Source of the DNA: Pseudoalteromonas arabiensis
GTDB taxonomy: Bacteria > Pseudomonadota > Gammaproteobacteria > Enterobacterales > Alteromonadaceae
Length of the DNA stretch: 64,000 bases
Assembly (NCBI RefSeq): GCF_001550155.1
Contig: NZ_LRUF01000024.1
Coordinates: 516,016-580,015 of the forward strand
Direction of reading: 5' to 3'
Shown here: positions 8,263-17,658 of the stretch, piece after piece
Numbering within the stretch: the stretch's first letter is position 1
Layout of the letters: every line of letters starts with the position of its first letter
Translations under genes and position numbers: made by a program
The notes under the pieces: generated by a model
Seen by the model: the letters and a program-made list of their open reading frames with translations, nothing else
Told to the model about the DNA's origin: nothing
Databases searched by the model: none

Positions 8263-9668
8263 TGAAATCAATTCGAAGTAAGCTGGTTGTCACTTTATCA
8301 ATTGCTATTACTGGGCTTGTTTTAAGTATTTTATTAGCCACCGATATTGCGGTTGATAGTTGGATTGATAACGAATTTAATCGCGGCCTGCAGTCAAAAG
8401 CAGGGATGTTAATGACCTTGGTACATGAAGATGAGCAAGGACTGGCATTTAACTTCTCAAGTGAATTTATGCCAGAGTTTGATGGTAAGGTTGAACCGGA
8501 ATATTTTCAAATCTGGACAGAAGCAGGCGTATTTACACGCTCTAAAAGCCTTAATCTATTTAAAGTAAAGACCCTTACATTACAGAGTTTAGATGTTGGC
8601 GAATCGAAAATTATTGCTGCTAAACTGCCCGATGGCCGTGACGGTAGAATCATTTATACTCGCTTTTTTCCTCAGGCTGAATTGCATGTAAGAGCCGGTA
8701 ACTACGAAAGTAATAAGTCTGCTGTGCAAATGCCTCTTACCCTAGCGTACGCAGCCTCATCAGAGGAAGTGGATTTTATTCTTTGGCTCATTGATATTAT
8801 TTTTGTTGTCACGACCGTCACCGTCATTGTATTTATTCGACTTTTTGTCCGTAAGTCAGTTGATTCATCGCTTGCGCCATTAAATCAACTCAATAAAGAT
8901 ATTAGCCTACTCAGCATTGCCGATAAAAGTGCTCAAATTGTAATTAAAGAGCCTGTAAAAGAGTTGCAGCCTATTGTTGAGAGTCTTAATGCGTTCATAC
9001 AAGAAAACAGGCAGCTTTATTTTCGTGAGAAACGGTTAACGTCAGATATTGCCCATGAACTTAAAACACCCATAGCAGAGTTAATTAATATGGCAGAAGT
9101 GGCCATTCGTTTTCCCAAAGAACAACAACTCAATGAAGACTTTAAGCCGGAAGTGCTAAACATTGGCCAGCGTCTAAAAAGCATTGTTTCTAACTTGTTG
9201 CTACTGCATAAATACAGTGATCAGGTTTTGCCAAAAAATGAGGCGTGTGATTTAAATCAGGTGACTATGCGAGTGTTGGAAAACGGTGATAAATCGAGAC
9301 TCGAATTTGAACTCGATAAAACCCTGCCGGCTCTAGTCAGTAATATATTTGCCCTTGAGTCTATTATTACCAACTTGGTGAATAATGCTAAGCAATATAG
9401 CCCTGAAGGCACGCATGTGTTGATTAAAACTAAAAGAAAAGGGCGTTTAATCATTTTAACTGTTAGAAATACGCTTGCAACGGCTTTAAGTAAAGAAGAA
9501 ATGAGCCAGTTATTTCACCCTCTTTGGCAAAAAGACACCGCGCGAACGTCAAATGATAACTTTGGACTGGGGTTATCGATAGCAAATGCATTAACGAAAG
9601 CTATTGATGCAGAACTATTGGTTGAGCAAAGTGAGCAAACAATTACCTTTAGTTTGATATTAAAGTGA
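8262..9668 (+). CDS. Sensor histidine kinase, PmrB-like
   Basis: A 468-residue membrane kinase with helices near residues 8-28 and 170-193 enclosing a periplasmic sensor region of about 140 residues. The HisKA motif DIAHELKTP has the phospho-accepting His at residue 265. The ATP domain carries NLVNNAKQYSPEG (N box) and FGLGLSIANAL (G box). I used the ATG that overlaps the regulator stop (TGATG) rather than the GTG at 8259. Signals for PmrB relatives include metal ions, pH and cationic peptides. The sensed signal here is not readable. Confidence 0.9.
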   Translation: MKSIRSKLVVTLSIAITGLVLSILLATDIAVDSWIDNEFNRGLQSKAGMLMTLVHEDEQGLAFNFSSEFMPEFDGKVEPEYFQIWTEAGVFTRSKSLNLFKVKTLTLQSLDVGESKIIAAKLPDGRDGRIIYTRFFPQAELHVRAGNYESNKSAVQMPLTLAYAASSEEVDFILWLIDIIFVVTTVTVIVFIRLFVRKSVDSSLAPLNQLNKDISLLSIADKSAQIVIKEPVKELQPIVESLNAFIQENRQLYFREKRLTSDIAHELKTPIAELINMAEVAIRFPKEQQLNEDFKPEVLNIGQRLKSIVSNLLLLHKYSDQVLPKNEACDLNQVTMRVLENGDKSRLEFELDKTLPALVSNIFALESIITNLVNNAKQYSPEGTHVLIKTKRKGRLIILTVRNTLATALSKEEMSQLFHPLWQKDTARTSNDNFGLGLSIANALTKAIDAELLVEQSEQTITFSLILK

Positions 9669-9731
9669 AATTTTGCAGCCTTCGTGTTTATGTGCAACAC
9701 TGATTATGAACAACAATAAGGAATAAAAACT

Positions 9732-9920
9732 ATGGGTAAAATAATTGGCATTGCACTTATCGTCATTGGTGTTGCACTTGCTGTGTGGGGATATAACGTA
9801 TATGACTCTGCCAGTGCGCAAGTAAGTCGTACGCTAAGTGGTGATACACCGATTGAAGCGTGGTTAGGTATGGTAGGTGGTGCAATCTGTGCGGTTGTAG
9901 GCATATTAAAAGTTAAGTAA
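9732..9920 (+). CDS. DUF3185 small membrane protein
   Basis: A 62-residue protein with two hydrophobic helices (about 3-20 and 43-60) separated by a short polar loop with SAQVSRTLSGDTP, which matches the DUF3185 pattern. AAGGAA precedes the ATG. Its function is unknown. It follows the kinase by about 60 bp on the same strand and might be read from the same transcript. Confidence 0.75.
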   Translation: MGKIIGIALIVIGVALAVWGYNVYDSASAQVSRTLSGDTPIEAWLGMVGGAICAVVGILKVK

Positions 9921-9984
9921 TCAAACATTGAAATTAGCAAGCTAATACCTGATACTGTATGTATATACAGTTTTGGTGTTAGCT

Positions 9985-12159
9985 ATGCAGAAACAATTAC
10001 CAGCAAAATACTATTTAAGTCACTTTTTTGAACTTGCAGAGTTTATCCAAACTCAGTGTACATGCCTGTTAACGGCTAAGCAGCAGTTATTTCTATCAAG
10101 GTTAATTCAACTTGATGAGCAAAGCTTGTGTACCTTATTGCGCATTTACTCGCGTAAGCCTAGGCTTGTAGCAATATCTTCACTTAATTATGAAGAGATC
10201 CCCAATCTCCATGGTGCTATTTTTAAGCTTAAGCAACAAGCGCTGGTGGCACACCCCACAGGTGAAGATTTAGATTTAGTACTTGAACATTTAACTAAGC
10301 CGGAGTTGGTGACCCTTTTAGCGAATGATGAGCTAATGTCATCTACTGTTGTTTTTAAAAAGTCAGCAAGCAAAGGGGCATTAATTCAACTATGCAAAGA
10401 TCACATCGATCGTACGAGTAACCAGTTAGAAACGCTTTTTAGTCAATTTGTGGTGAATAGCCGAAGCCAGTATTACGAGTACTTTGAGTTTTTATATAGT
10501 GGTCGCTTGAGTGGTGGTGATATAAACCACCAAAATCGCTTTGTGATGCGTGATTTAGGAATAGCCAAAGTACGTGGTGATGTCAGCGGAGCGCTGTCGC
10601 GTTTTCAAACCTTGGCTGAAGCACAAACACATTATCAATTAAACCAATTGCGCATGCAGTTTAAGCAAAGCGAGTCAGCAGCGCAGTATCAAAACTTAGC
10701 AAAGGCACTTTTAGCCATTAGCTGTGAGGATGAATTAGCCCAGAGTATCAAAAACAAATTACTTATTCGCTTACATAAGCAGCTGAAGGAGCATGACTTA
10801 GCGTTTGCATGTGAGTTACTCGAACACTGTGAAGGCAGCAGTGAAGCGCAAGAGCTAGCAATTCGCCAGCGCTATAAAGAGGGGGATAAAGAGTGGGTTG
10901 AGCAAAAGCTTGAGCAAATAATTCATGATCCACTTGATGATGGCATTTTGTATTTTGCTGAGGATTTCTTACAACGCAAATACAATAAACAACAACGCTC
11001 GCGTCTAACGCAAATGCTTGTTGATACAGAGCATCAATTAAACATTGATGACATTTATCGTGGTGACGTAGAGCAAGGAGTGAGCGAGCATTACCAGCAA
11101 CAGGAATGCACTGTCTTTTTTAGTGAAAATAACCTTTGGTTGAGCTTATTTACACTGACATTTTGGCAAGAGCTTTTTATTGATACGCCACACCCACCAT
11201 GCAACGAATTTGATATTTATCCCAAAGTTCTTCTTGCTGATAACTTTTACGACTCACAGCAAAAACAAATAGAACAAAAGTTAGCATTTTTAACATCAAG
11301 TGATGCTTGGTTTAAGCATGTGTGTAAAGCGGCAGGGCAGTTTTACGATACACCGACAGGTTTATTTCAATGGCACAGTGATATTTTAGAACCGTTAAAG
11401 TTGCTTATAAAATACAGCGAGTTACAAAGTTTAAAGTCACATGTTTTGCAAATGACAAAAACATTTAAGCAGCTAAAAGATGGTTACCCAGATTTAATGG
11501 TGCTCAAAGAGGGCGAGCTCACCTTTGAAGAAGTAAAAGCCCCAGGCGACAAACTCAGACGCAACCAACTTGTCAGTATTGATGTGTTAAAACAGCATGG
11601 CTTTACTGTGAATATTGTTGCGGTAAATTGGTTTAATGATCCGAATCGCATTTACAGCGTGGTTGATATAGAAACCACAGGTGGCTTACAAGGTAATAAC
11701 AAAATTACGGAAATAGCCGTTGTGCAAGTGCAAGCCGGCGAGGTGATAAATCAATGGGCAAGCTTAATTAACCCTGAGCGCAGCATTCCACCGTTTATTA
11801 CTAAACTTACCGGTATCAATGCTGCCATGGTTCGTGATGCCCCACGCTTTGAGGAGATAGCTGCTACACTGCGCTCACTATTAAAAGGCAGTGTGTTTGT
11901 TGCTCACAATGTGAATTTTGACTATGGCTTTATTCGTAAAGAATACGCTGCACTTGGGCAAGGCTTTAAAATGCCCAAGCTATGTACTGTTGTTGAATCA
12001 CGAAGAGCATTTCCAAAGCTCAAGTCTTATTCGCTCGGTAACTTAGCGGCTCATTTTGAACTGAATTTAACTAACCACCATAGAGCATTAGCTGATGCAA
12101 CTGCCACAGCCGAGCTGTTAAATTTGATTCAACAAACACAATCAAAAAAGGCGAGTTAA
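9985..12159 (+). CDS. FAN1-like VRR-NUC nuclease fused to a DnaQ-type 3'-5' exonuclease
   Basis: A 724-residue protein with two nuclease modules. The N-terminal ~540 residues resemble bacterial FAN1: an opening YYLSHFFELAEFIQ, a helical middle, and a VRR-NUC site with D503 (PDLMV), E516 and K518 (EEVKAP). FAN1 enzymes cut branched or cross-linked DNA. From about residue 555 a complete DEDDh exonuclease follows: D561 and E563 (VVDIETTG), D646 (HNVNFDYG), H699 and D704. Both sites look intact. The ATG at 9985 is preferred to the TTG at 9973. The fusion suggests incision followed by resection in interstrand cross-link repair, which is inference. Confidence 0.85.
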   Translation: MQKQLPAKYYLSHFFELAEFIQTQCTCLLTAKQQLFLSRLIQLDEQSLCTLLRIYSRKPRLVAISSLNYEEIPNLHGAIFKLKQQALVAHPTGEDLDLVLEHLTKPELVTLLANDELMSSTVVFKKSASKGALIQLCKDHIDRTSNQLETLFSQFVVNSRSQYYEYFEFLYSGRLSGGDINHQNRFVMRDLGIAKVRGDVSGALSRFQTLAEAQTHYQLNQLRMQFKQSESAAQYQNLAKALLAISCEDELAQSIKNKLLIRLHKQLKEHDLAFACELLEHCEGSSEAQELAIRQRYKEGDKEWVEQKLEQIIHDPLDDGILYFAEDFLQRKYNKQQRSRLTQMLVDTEHQLNIDDIYRGDVEQGVSEHYQQQECTVFFSENNLWLSLFTLTFWQELFIDTPHPPCNEFDIYPKVLLADNFYDSQQKQIEQKLAFLTSSDAWFKHVCKAAGQFYDTPTGLFQWHSDILEPLKLLIKYSELQSLKSHVLQMTKTFKQLKDGYPDLMVLKEGELTFEEVKAPGDKLRRNQLVSIDVLKQHGFTVNIVAVNWFNDPNRIYSVVDIETTGGLQGNNKITEIAVVQVQAGEVINQWASLINPERSIPPFITKLTGINAAMVRDAPRFEEIAATLRSLLKGSVFVAHNVNFDYGFIRKEYAALGQGFKMPKLCTVVESRRAFPKLKSYSLGNLAAHFELNLTNHHRALADATATAELLNLIQQTQSKKAS

Positions 12160-12169
12160 ACTCGCCTTT
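12141..12169 (-). terminator. Terminator of queC embedded in the end of the nuclease gene
   Basis: A 10-bp stem (12147-12156 with 12160-12169) whose 3-nt loop is the TAA stop of the plus-strand nuclease gene. The T run lies on the minus-strand side, so it mainly terminates queC. The stem sequence encodes the last residues of the nuclease. Confidence 0.75.
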
Positions 12170-12200
12170 CAAACTTAATCTGTCCCCATCCAAAATAAGG

Positions 12201-12857
12201 TTATTCGTATTCGATAGGGTCGGTAACGTTATTTAATGCAAAAGCTTCTAAACGCTCTTGGCAGGCACCACATTTGCCACAAGCTTTGTCACGGCCGTTA
12301 TAACATGTCCACGTTTGGCTATAATCAAGACCCATTTTTAAACCGTCTGTCAAAATATCGATTTTGGTATTATTTAAATACGGGCTGAAAATTTCCACAG
12401 CGTCATAGTTGGCAATACGGCAAACATCATCCATTTTTTGTACGAACTCTGGACGACAGTCAGGGTAAATTGCATGGTCACCTGAATGCGCGCCGTAATA
12501 GACTTTGCTTGCTTTTAAAGACACCGCATAACCCACTGCAAGTGAAAGTAAGATCATATTACGGTTAGGCACAATTGTGCTTTTCATGCTTTCTTCTTCG
12601 TAGTGACCTTCTGGTACTTCGATATCATCAGTTAAAGATGAGCCACCAATTAACTGGTTAATAGCTGAAATATCAACAATCTTGTGAGAAACACCTAAAT
12701 TTTCACACACTTGAGCAGCTACTTTAAGCTCTTTAACATGACGCTGGCCGTAGTCGAACGACAGGGCATATACTTCATGGCCTTGTTGCAGGGCTTTATT
12801 TAATACGGTAAATGAGTCCATACCGCCGGAATAAATCACAACTACTTTTTGCGTCAT
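12201..12857 (-). CDS. queC: 7-cyano-7-deazaguanine synthase QueC
   Basis: A 218-residue PP-loop ATPase with SGGMDS near residue 10 and a four-cysteine zinc site at the C-terminus ([15 protein letters not shown]). It converts 7-carboxy-7-deazaguanine to preQ0 with ammonia and ATP on the way to queuosine. It diverges from queE, which makes its substrate, and queF lies 29 kb away in this window. The length is normal for the family. Confidence 0.95.
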   Translation of the reverse strand: MTQKVVVIYSGGMDSFTVLNKALQQGHEVYALSFDYGQRHVKELKVAAQVCENLGVSHKIVDISAINQLIGGSSLTDDIEVPEGHYEEESMKSTIVPNRNMILLSLAVGYAVSLKASKVYYGAHSGDHAIYPDCRPEFVQKMDDVCRIANYDAVEIFSPYLNNTKIDILTDGLKMGLDYSQTWTCYNGRDKACGKCGACQERLEAFALNNVTDPIEYE

Positions 12858-13002
12858 ATCTGTTTTGCTCTTACTTTTGATAGAGGTTTACTTCAGGGCG
12901 CGATATACTACACGGCTCGGGCCTAAATAACAATTTTTGCGCGTGTTTTTGGTTTTTTGATGGTATATATTTTATACCGTTGCGTCGTAAGTGAGATGTC
13001 TT

Positions 13003-13668
13003 TTGTACAAAATTAACGAAGTGTTTGAAACAATTCAAGGTGAAGCAAGTTTTACAGGCACACCTTCAATCTTTTTACGTTTACAAGGCTGCCCAGTGGG
13101 TTGTGCTTGGTGTGATACAAAGCAAACATGGGATGTTGATAATGTATATAAAGTGTCCTTAGATGACACGGTTGAGAAAAAAGCCGACTCAGATCATTGG
13201 GCAGAAGCAACGGCTGAGCAAGTTTTCGCATTATTTAAAGAGCGTGGTTATAACGCAAAACATGTGGTGATCACAGGTGGTGAGCCTTGCATGTACGACT
13301 TAAACCCAGTGTGTGAATTATTACACGCAAATGGCTATTCGACTCAAATTGAAACCAGCGGTACATTTGAAGTGCTAGCACCCGAGCAAACATGGGTTAC
13401 TGTATCACCAAAAATTAATATGCGCGGCGGTTACACAGTACTGCGCAGCGCCATGCAACGTGCAGACGAAATTAAACACCCAGTTGCGATGCAAAAGCAC
13501 GTTGAAGAACTTGAAGACTTATTCTTGAAAACAGGTGTGAACCCACGTTTAGTGTACCTGCAACCAATTAGCCAAAAAACCTCAGCGACCAAACTGGCTA
13601 TTGAGACCTGTATCGCTAAAAACTGGCGCCTGTCAGTGCAAGTGCACAAGTATTTGGGAATTAGTTAG
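13003..13668 (+). CDS. queE: 7-carboxy-7-deazaguanine synthase QueE
   Basis: A radical-SAM enzyme with the Cx3Cx2C cluster motif GCPVGCAWCDTKQTW, preceded by FETIQGEASFTGTP as in gammaproteobacterial QueE. It rearranges 6-carboxytetrahydropterin to 7-carboxy-7-deazaguanine. No ATG fits the start. A TTG at 13003 (MYKINEVFETIQ, 221 residues) matches the family N-terminus and has AAGTGAGA upstream. The alternative GTG at 12991 adds four residues. The gene diverges from queC. Confidence 0.93.
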   Translation: MYKINEVFETIQGEASFTGTPSIFLRLQGCPVGCAWCDTKQTWDVDNVYKVSLDDTVEKKADSDHWAEATAEQVFALFKERGYNAKHVVITGGEPCMYDLNPVCELLHANGYSTQIETSGTFEVLAPEQTWVTVSPKINMRGGYTVLRSAMQRADEIKHPVAMQKHVEELEDLFLKTGVNPRLVYLQPISQKTSATKLAIETCIAKNWRLSVQVHKYLGIS

Positions 13669-13686
13669 TTTATTACTCTGTAGAAC

Positions 13687-13718
13687 AAAAAAGCGTTGCC
13701 CATTGGCAACGCTTTTAT
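13687..13718. terminator. Bidirectional terminator between queE and bcp
   Basis: A perfect 12-bp stem (13689-13700 with 13705-13716) and a CATT loop, with an A run on the left and a T run on the right, between two convergent genes. Confidence 0.85.
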
Positions 13719-13739
13719 ATTTCATACTCAGTTCAATTA

Positions 13740-14219
13740 TTAGTTCTGAGCTAAATAATCAAGCACGACTTGATGATGGTCTTTAGTTTTAAACTTATCA
13801 AATACGTGTTTGATTTTACCGTCTTGGCCTACAAGGAAGCTAATTCGGTGAATACCCTCATACTCTTTACCCATAAACTTCTTGTAACCCCAAATACCAA
13901 ATGCATCAGCAATTGCGTGATCTTCGTCGGCTAATAAATCAAAGTTAAGCTCTTTTTTGGTTTCAAAGTTCTTTAAACGTTTAATAGGGTCGGGGCTAAT
14001 ACCAACAACACGTGTATTGAATTTAGCAAGCTCAGCTTTTTCATCACGTAAGTTTTCAGCTTGTACTGTACATCCTGGGGTTGATGCTTTTGGGTAAAAG
14101 TAAACAAGCACTTGCTGCTCTTTTAATAGCTCAGCGAGTACGACTGTTTCATCGTTTTGGTTTTGTAAACTAAAAGCTGGGGCTGTATCACCTGCTTGAA
14201 GAGGATTAATTTTGTTCAT
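13740..14219 (-). CDS. bcp: Thiol peroxidase / peroxiredoxin, Bcp family
   Basis: A 159-residue peroxiredoxin with the peroxidatic Cys50 in the ASTPGCTVQ motif. The usual resolving cysteine five residues later (CTVQACGLRD in E. coli Bcp) is absent here (CTVQAENLRD), so the enzyme probably works as a 1-Cys type needing an external thiol. It reduces peroxides in the cytoplasm. It lies 10 bp downstream of gcvR, as in E. coli, so both are likely one transcript. Confidence 0.92.
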   Translation of the reverse strand: MNKINPLQAGDTAPAFSLQNQNDETVVLAELLKEQQVLVYFYPKASTPGCTVQAENLRDEKAELAKFNTRVVGISPDPIKRLKNFETKKELNFDLLADEDHAIADAFGIWGYKKFMGKEYEGIHRISFLVGQDGKIKHVFDKFKTKDHHQVVLDYLAQN

Positions 14220-14229
14220 GCTTAGCTCC

Positions 14230-14763
14230 TTAGCGAATGCGTCTGAAAATATAGTCTACGTTCAAACTACGAGAAAGATCTTCAAAACTAACTTTAAATT
14301 TATCAATATCAACTTCTACTGGAATATTAAACTCTAGCTCACAACGCATTTTCACATCTTCATCTTCATCAAATGTATCTGATTTTAATGAGCAAATACT
14401 GATATTGTTATCAGCAAAAAAGCGTGTCACTTTACTGAGTGTTCCTGGTGTGTCGATACCTGTGTATTCGAGTGTATAACCTGCACAAAACTCGCTTGCA
14501 ACATGGCTTGCTGTGCGCTTCATCATGGTTAATAAGCCTAGCTCCATCCCTTTAGTTGGCAGTGTATGTTCAATTCGGCTAATGGCTGACATGTCACCAG
14601 CTAATAACATGATGAAGGTAAATTCGTTGCCTAAAATAGCAATTCGACTGTCGATTATATTGCAATGACAATCACTCACTAATTGAGTTAGTTCGCTAAC
14701 GATACCGGGTCTATCTTCACCGATCGCAGTGAGCACTATCTGATGATTCGTAAAAGCAGTCAT
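14230..14763 (-). CDS. gcvR: Glycine cleavage system transcriptional repressor GcvR
   Basis: A 177-residue protein of two ACT domains: HQIVLTAIGEDRPGIVSELTQLV at the start and EYTGIDTPGTLSKVTRFFADNNI from about residue 98. GcvR binds glycine and antagonises GcvA at the gcvTHP promoter. Here it heads the gcvR-bcp unit. The neighbourhood matches the bcp-gcvR-dapA-bamC order of other gammaproteobacteria except that dapA is missing. Confidence 0.9.
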   Translation of the reverse strand: MTAFTNHQIVLTAIGEDRPGIVSELTQLVSDCHCNIIDSRIAILGNEFTFIMLLAGDMSAISRIEHTLPTKGMELGLLTMMKRTASHVASEFCAGYTLEYTGIDTPGTLSKVTRFFADNNISICSLKSDTFDEDEDVKMRCELEFNIPVEVDIDKFKVSFEDLSRSLNVDYIFRRIR

Positions 14764-15134
14764 GGAATTTTAAGTACCTAGTAATTAATAAATACCAACG
14801 GATATAAGCCAGAATAAGCTTTGATCTCACGTGAGTTTAATACCGCACGGCGGCGAAGTTTAACATAATTAACCTAATAGAGGATAGCGGTGATTAATTA
14901 AGCCATTAATAAAGTGCGCTCTTTCTTGTTTTTAGGGGCATCTGAAAGTACCATAGTTAAAATTTTGCAAGGCGATAAGCAAACATAGTGGTTACGCGCT
15001 AACCCATATTATTAGGGTTTTTTGCATAAAAACAAAAAATGTAAAGTCAAAAGTGATTTTACAGTGAACCAAATCGGCATTACCCACTCATACATTTGTT
15101 AAAAAAATTAAGGGTTTGCTAAGGAGAAATATCT
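14764..15134. other. 371-bp gap between gcvR and bamC, no gene seen
   Basis: In E. coli this position holds dapA. No dapA coding remnant is visible. The stretch has a 10-bp palindrome (CTCACGTGAG, 14826-14835) and a weak 5-bp hairpin followed by Ts (about 15001-15022). Promoters for both divergent genes must lie here, but I cannot assign them firmly. Confidence 0.5.
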
Positions 15135-16196
15135 GTGCAGTATTGGATCTCAAAGGCGCTTGCAGTAAGCGTAATGGTTAGTTTAACAGGGTGCGGTGTT
15201 TTTACCGACGAGGCACATCACAAACGTAATTATCGTGCTAACGAACCGGTTAAAGCGCCTGAAGGACTTGCGCAGCCAGCTCAAGATCTGACTTATAAAA
15301 TGGATGTTGCTCAATATGACAACGATCCTGAAGCAAAAAATTATCGTCCACCCGCACAAGTTATCACTATTGCTCAAGGTAGCTGGGTAGAAGAAGGTGA
15401 TAAAGATGCACGCGTTTACTTTGATAAAAACGATGGCATTGTTGATTTAGACGAGTTTATTTGGGACTCAATTAACGCTGTATTACATGAAGAAAATGCC
15501 AGCGCAACAAAGGAAGATAAGTTGCTTGGCAAGATAGAAACGGATTGGTATAGCATTATAAAACCAGAAGATGTTTGGTTTTGGGAAGACGAAGCGGATG
15601 TTTCACAGCAGCGATTCTTGTTTACAATTGAAGAAAAGTCTCACCAGCGCACAGCATCATTAAGCAGCAAATTGATTGATTTTAAAAGTGATTCGCAAGA
15701 ACTGACACCACTTTTAAAGCAACAGCTTGAAGTGCGAGCACTTAATCAAGTGATTGCTGAGTTTGATTACCGTTATCGCCAGCTTGAAGTCGAAATGCGT
15801 AAGCAACAAGGTATTATTTCTCTTGAGATGGGTTTTGATAACAAAGGCAATGCTGCATTAGTGACTGAACAAGATTACTTTGTGGTGTTCGACCGTTTTT
15901 CTGGCTTCTTAGAGCGTTTATCTTTCACTATAGTTGAAATTGACCAAGAAAGAGGTTTGATTACGGCTGATTATAAGAAGCCTGAGTCAAGCGTTTGGGA
16001 TTCAATTTGGGGTGAAGAATTAGCAGAGCTACCAATCGAGGATGGCCAATACCAAATACTTGTAAGCCGCACAAATGAAGGTGGTACGAGTTTGACATGG
16101 ATGGACTCTGAAGGGACTACATTAGAGCCAGGTACAATGAATGACCTACAACAAGCACTAGAAAATGCGCTGCGCCAGCGCGGTATCAATATTTAA
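15135..16196 (+). CDS. bamC: Outer membrane assembly lipoprotein BamC (NlpB)
   Basis: A 353-residue lipoprotein. The signal peptide ends in the lipobox SLTGC with Cys20. A long unstructured N-terminal part (KRNYRANEPVKAPEGL, the segment that contacts BamD) is followed by two helix-grip domains. The GTG start has AAGGAG 8 bp upstream. BamC stabilises the BamABCDE machine that inserts outer-membrane barrels. It stands alone here, without dapA upstream or purC downstream. A terminator follows. Confidence 0.92.
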   Translation: MQYWISKALAVSVMVSLTGCGVFTDEAHHKRNYRANEPVKAPEGLAQPAQDLTYKMDVAQYDNDPEAKNYRPPAQVITIAQGSWVEEGDKDARVYFDKNDGIVDLDEFIWDSINAVLHEENASATKEDKLLGKIETDWYSIIKPEDVWFWEDEADVSQQRFLFTIEEKSHQRTASLSSKLIDFKSDSQELTPLLKQQLEVRALNQVIAEFDYRYRQLEVEMRKQQGIISLEMGFDNKGNAALVTEQDYFVVFDRFSGFLERLSFTIVEIDQERGLITADYKKPESSVWDSIWGEELAELPIEDGQYQILVSRTNEGGTSLTWMDSEGTTLEPGTMNDLQQALENALRQRGINI

Positions 16197-16210
16197 TAAT
16201 TATAAAAGTT

Positions 16211-16255
16211 AAAACCACCACAGAAAGAGCCTTACCGCTCTTTTTGTGGTTTTTA
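16211..16255 (+). terminator. Rho-independent terminator after bamC
   Basis: An inverted repeat (AAAACCACCACA... pairing with ...TTGTGGTTTTT) with an inner AAGAGC/GCTCTT stem and a T run, starting 14 bp after the bamC stop. It covers the GTG at 16244 and so argues for the ATG at 16268 as the start of the next gene. Confidence 0.8.
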
Positions 16256-16267
16256 CAGGTTGAAAAT

Positions 16268-17635
16268 ATGTCTAACTTAAACACTGCAAATCGCAGTAAC
16301 TTGCGAACTTTGTTTACCTTTTTCGTTCCTTCACTTATCGGTGTCTTTTTGTTTATGACGCCAGTGCCTATAGGTGAAGCAATGACTATTCCTATTGCTG
16401 TAATGGCAAAGGGAGTTCAGCAATGGATAGCACCATTCGCATTAGGTTTAATAACCACCATTGTATGTATAACGGGTATGCTTTCTTTAACTATTAAACT
16501 ATTTCAGCCTAAAGTGCTTTTAAAGGTGTTTGTAATCAAGCATTTGTTTGATGTGAGTTGGCTGTGGCTCAGTGTGCGTCTATTCGGAATGGTGTTCATT
16601 CTACTGACCTATACCCAGTATGGGCCCGAAATGATTACTTCTAAAAATACGGGAGCTCTAGTTCTAAATGATCTACTTCCTGTGTTGTTTTCTGTGTTTA
16701 TATTGGCAGGATTGTTACTTCCTTTGTTATTAAATTTTGGTCTGTTAGAGCTTGTCGGCACGTTATTGACTAAAGTGATGCGACCATTATTTGGCGTGCC
16801 AGGACGCAGTGCGGTTAATTGTGTAGCGTCTTGGCTAGGCGATGGTAGCGTGGGGATTTTGATGACCGCACGCCAATATGAAGATAAACATTACACTCAA
16901 CGTGAAGCGGCGATTATCGGCACCACCTTTTCTGCCGTATCAATCACTTTTTGTTTAGTTGTTATTGGCCAAGTTAAATTAGAGCATTTATTTGCCCCGT
17001 TCTATTTGACTGTGTGTTTAGCAGGTTTTGTTGCTGCACTTATCGTGCCTCGCTTGCCGCCTTTGCGTTTTAAGAAAGATTTATATGTTGATGGTACTCA
17101 ACCTGATGAGCACGCAGAAGCAGTGCCAGAAGGAAAAACACTGATAACTCACTCGCTTGATGTTGCACTTGCAAAGGCAAGAACAGCACCTGGTTTCGTT
17201 GGTACTTTAAAAGAGGGGATTCATAATGCCCTTGATATGGTGTTTGCTGTGTTACCTGTGGTGATGGCAGTAGGTACATTTGCGCTTATTATTGCGGAAT
17301 ATACGCCAATTTTTGAGTATATGGGTAAACCATTTGTGCCATTTTTAGAGTTATTGCAAGTGCCAGAGGCAGAAGCCGCTGCACAGACTATCATGGTGGG
17401 GTTTGCTGATATGTTTATTCCGTCTATTTTAGCCGCGGGTAGTATTGAAAGTGATGTAACGCGTTTCATTATTGCGGCAATGAGTGTGACACAATTAATC
17501 TATATGTCTGAAGTAGGTGCCTTACTACTAGGTAGCAAAATTCCTGTGAATATCGTTGAGCTGTTCTTAATATTTATTTTAAGAACCTTAGTGACACTGC
17601 CTGTTATCGTTTTAATGGCTCATTGGTTAGTCTGA
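16268..17635 (+). CDS. YjiH-family nucleoside-recognition-type membrane protein
   Basis: About 455 residues, strongly hydrophobic with around ten membrane segments. NLRTLFTFFVPSLIGVFLFMTPVP at the start and the inner CVASWLGDGSVGILMTARQYE match the YjiH group, which carries the Gate (nucleoside recognition) domain also found in NupC and FeoB. The substrate is unknown. The family is annotated from similarity to nucleoside transporters, but transport has not been shown to my knowledge. A terminator overlaps the end of the convergent small gene. Confidence 0.8.
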   Translation: MSNLNTANRSNLRTLFTFFVPSLIGVFLFMTPVPIGEAMTIPIAVMAKGVQQWIAPFALGLITTIVCITGMLSLTIKLFQPKVLLKVFVIKHLFDVSWLWLSVRLFGMVFILLTYTQYGPEMITSKNTGALVLNDLLPVLFSVFILAGLLLPLLLNFGLLELVGTLLTKVMRPLFGVPGRSAVNCVASWLGDGSVGILMTARQYEDKHYTQREAAIIGTTFSAVSITFCLVVIGQVKLEHLFAPFYLTVCLAGFVAALIVPRLPPLRFKKDLYVDGTQPDEHAEAVPEGKTLITHSLDVALAKARTAPGFVGTLKEGIHNALDMVFAVLPVVMAVGTFALIIAEYTPIFEYMGKPFVPFLELLQVPEAEAAAQTIMVGFADMFIPSILAAGSIESDVTRFIIAAMSVTQLIYMSEVGALLLGSKIPVNIVELFLIFILRTLVTLPVIVLMAHWLV

Positions 17636-17658
17636 TTGAGTCTTTAGGTATTATTATA

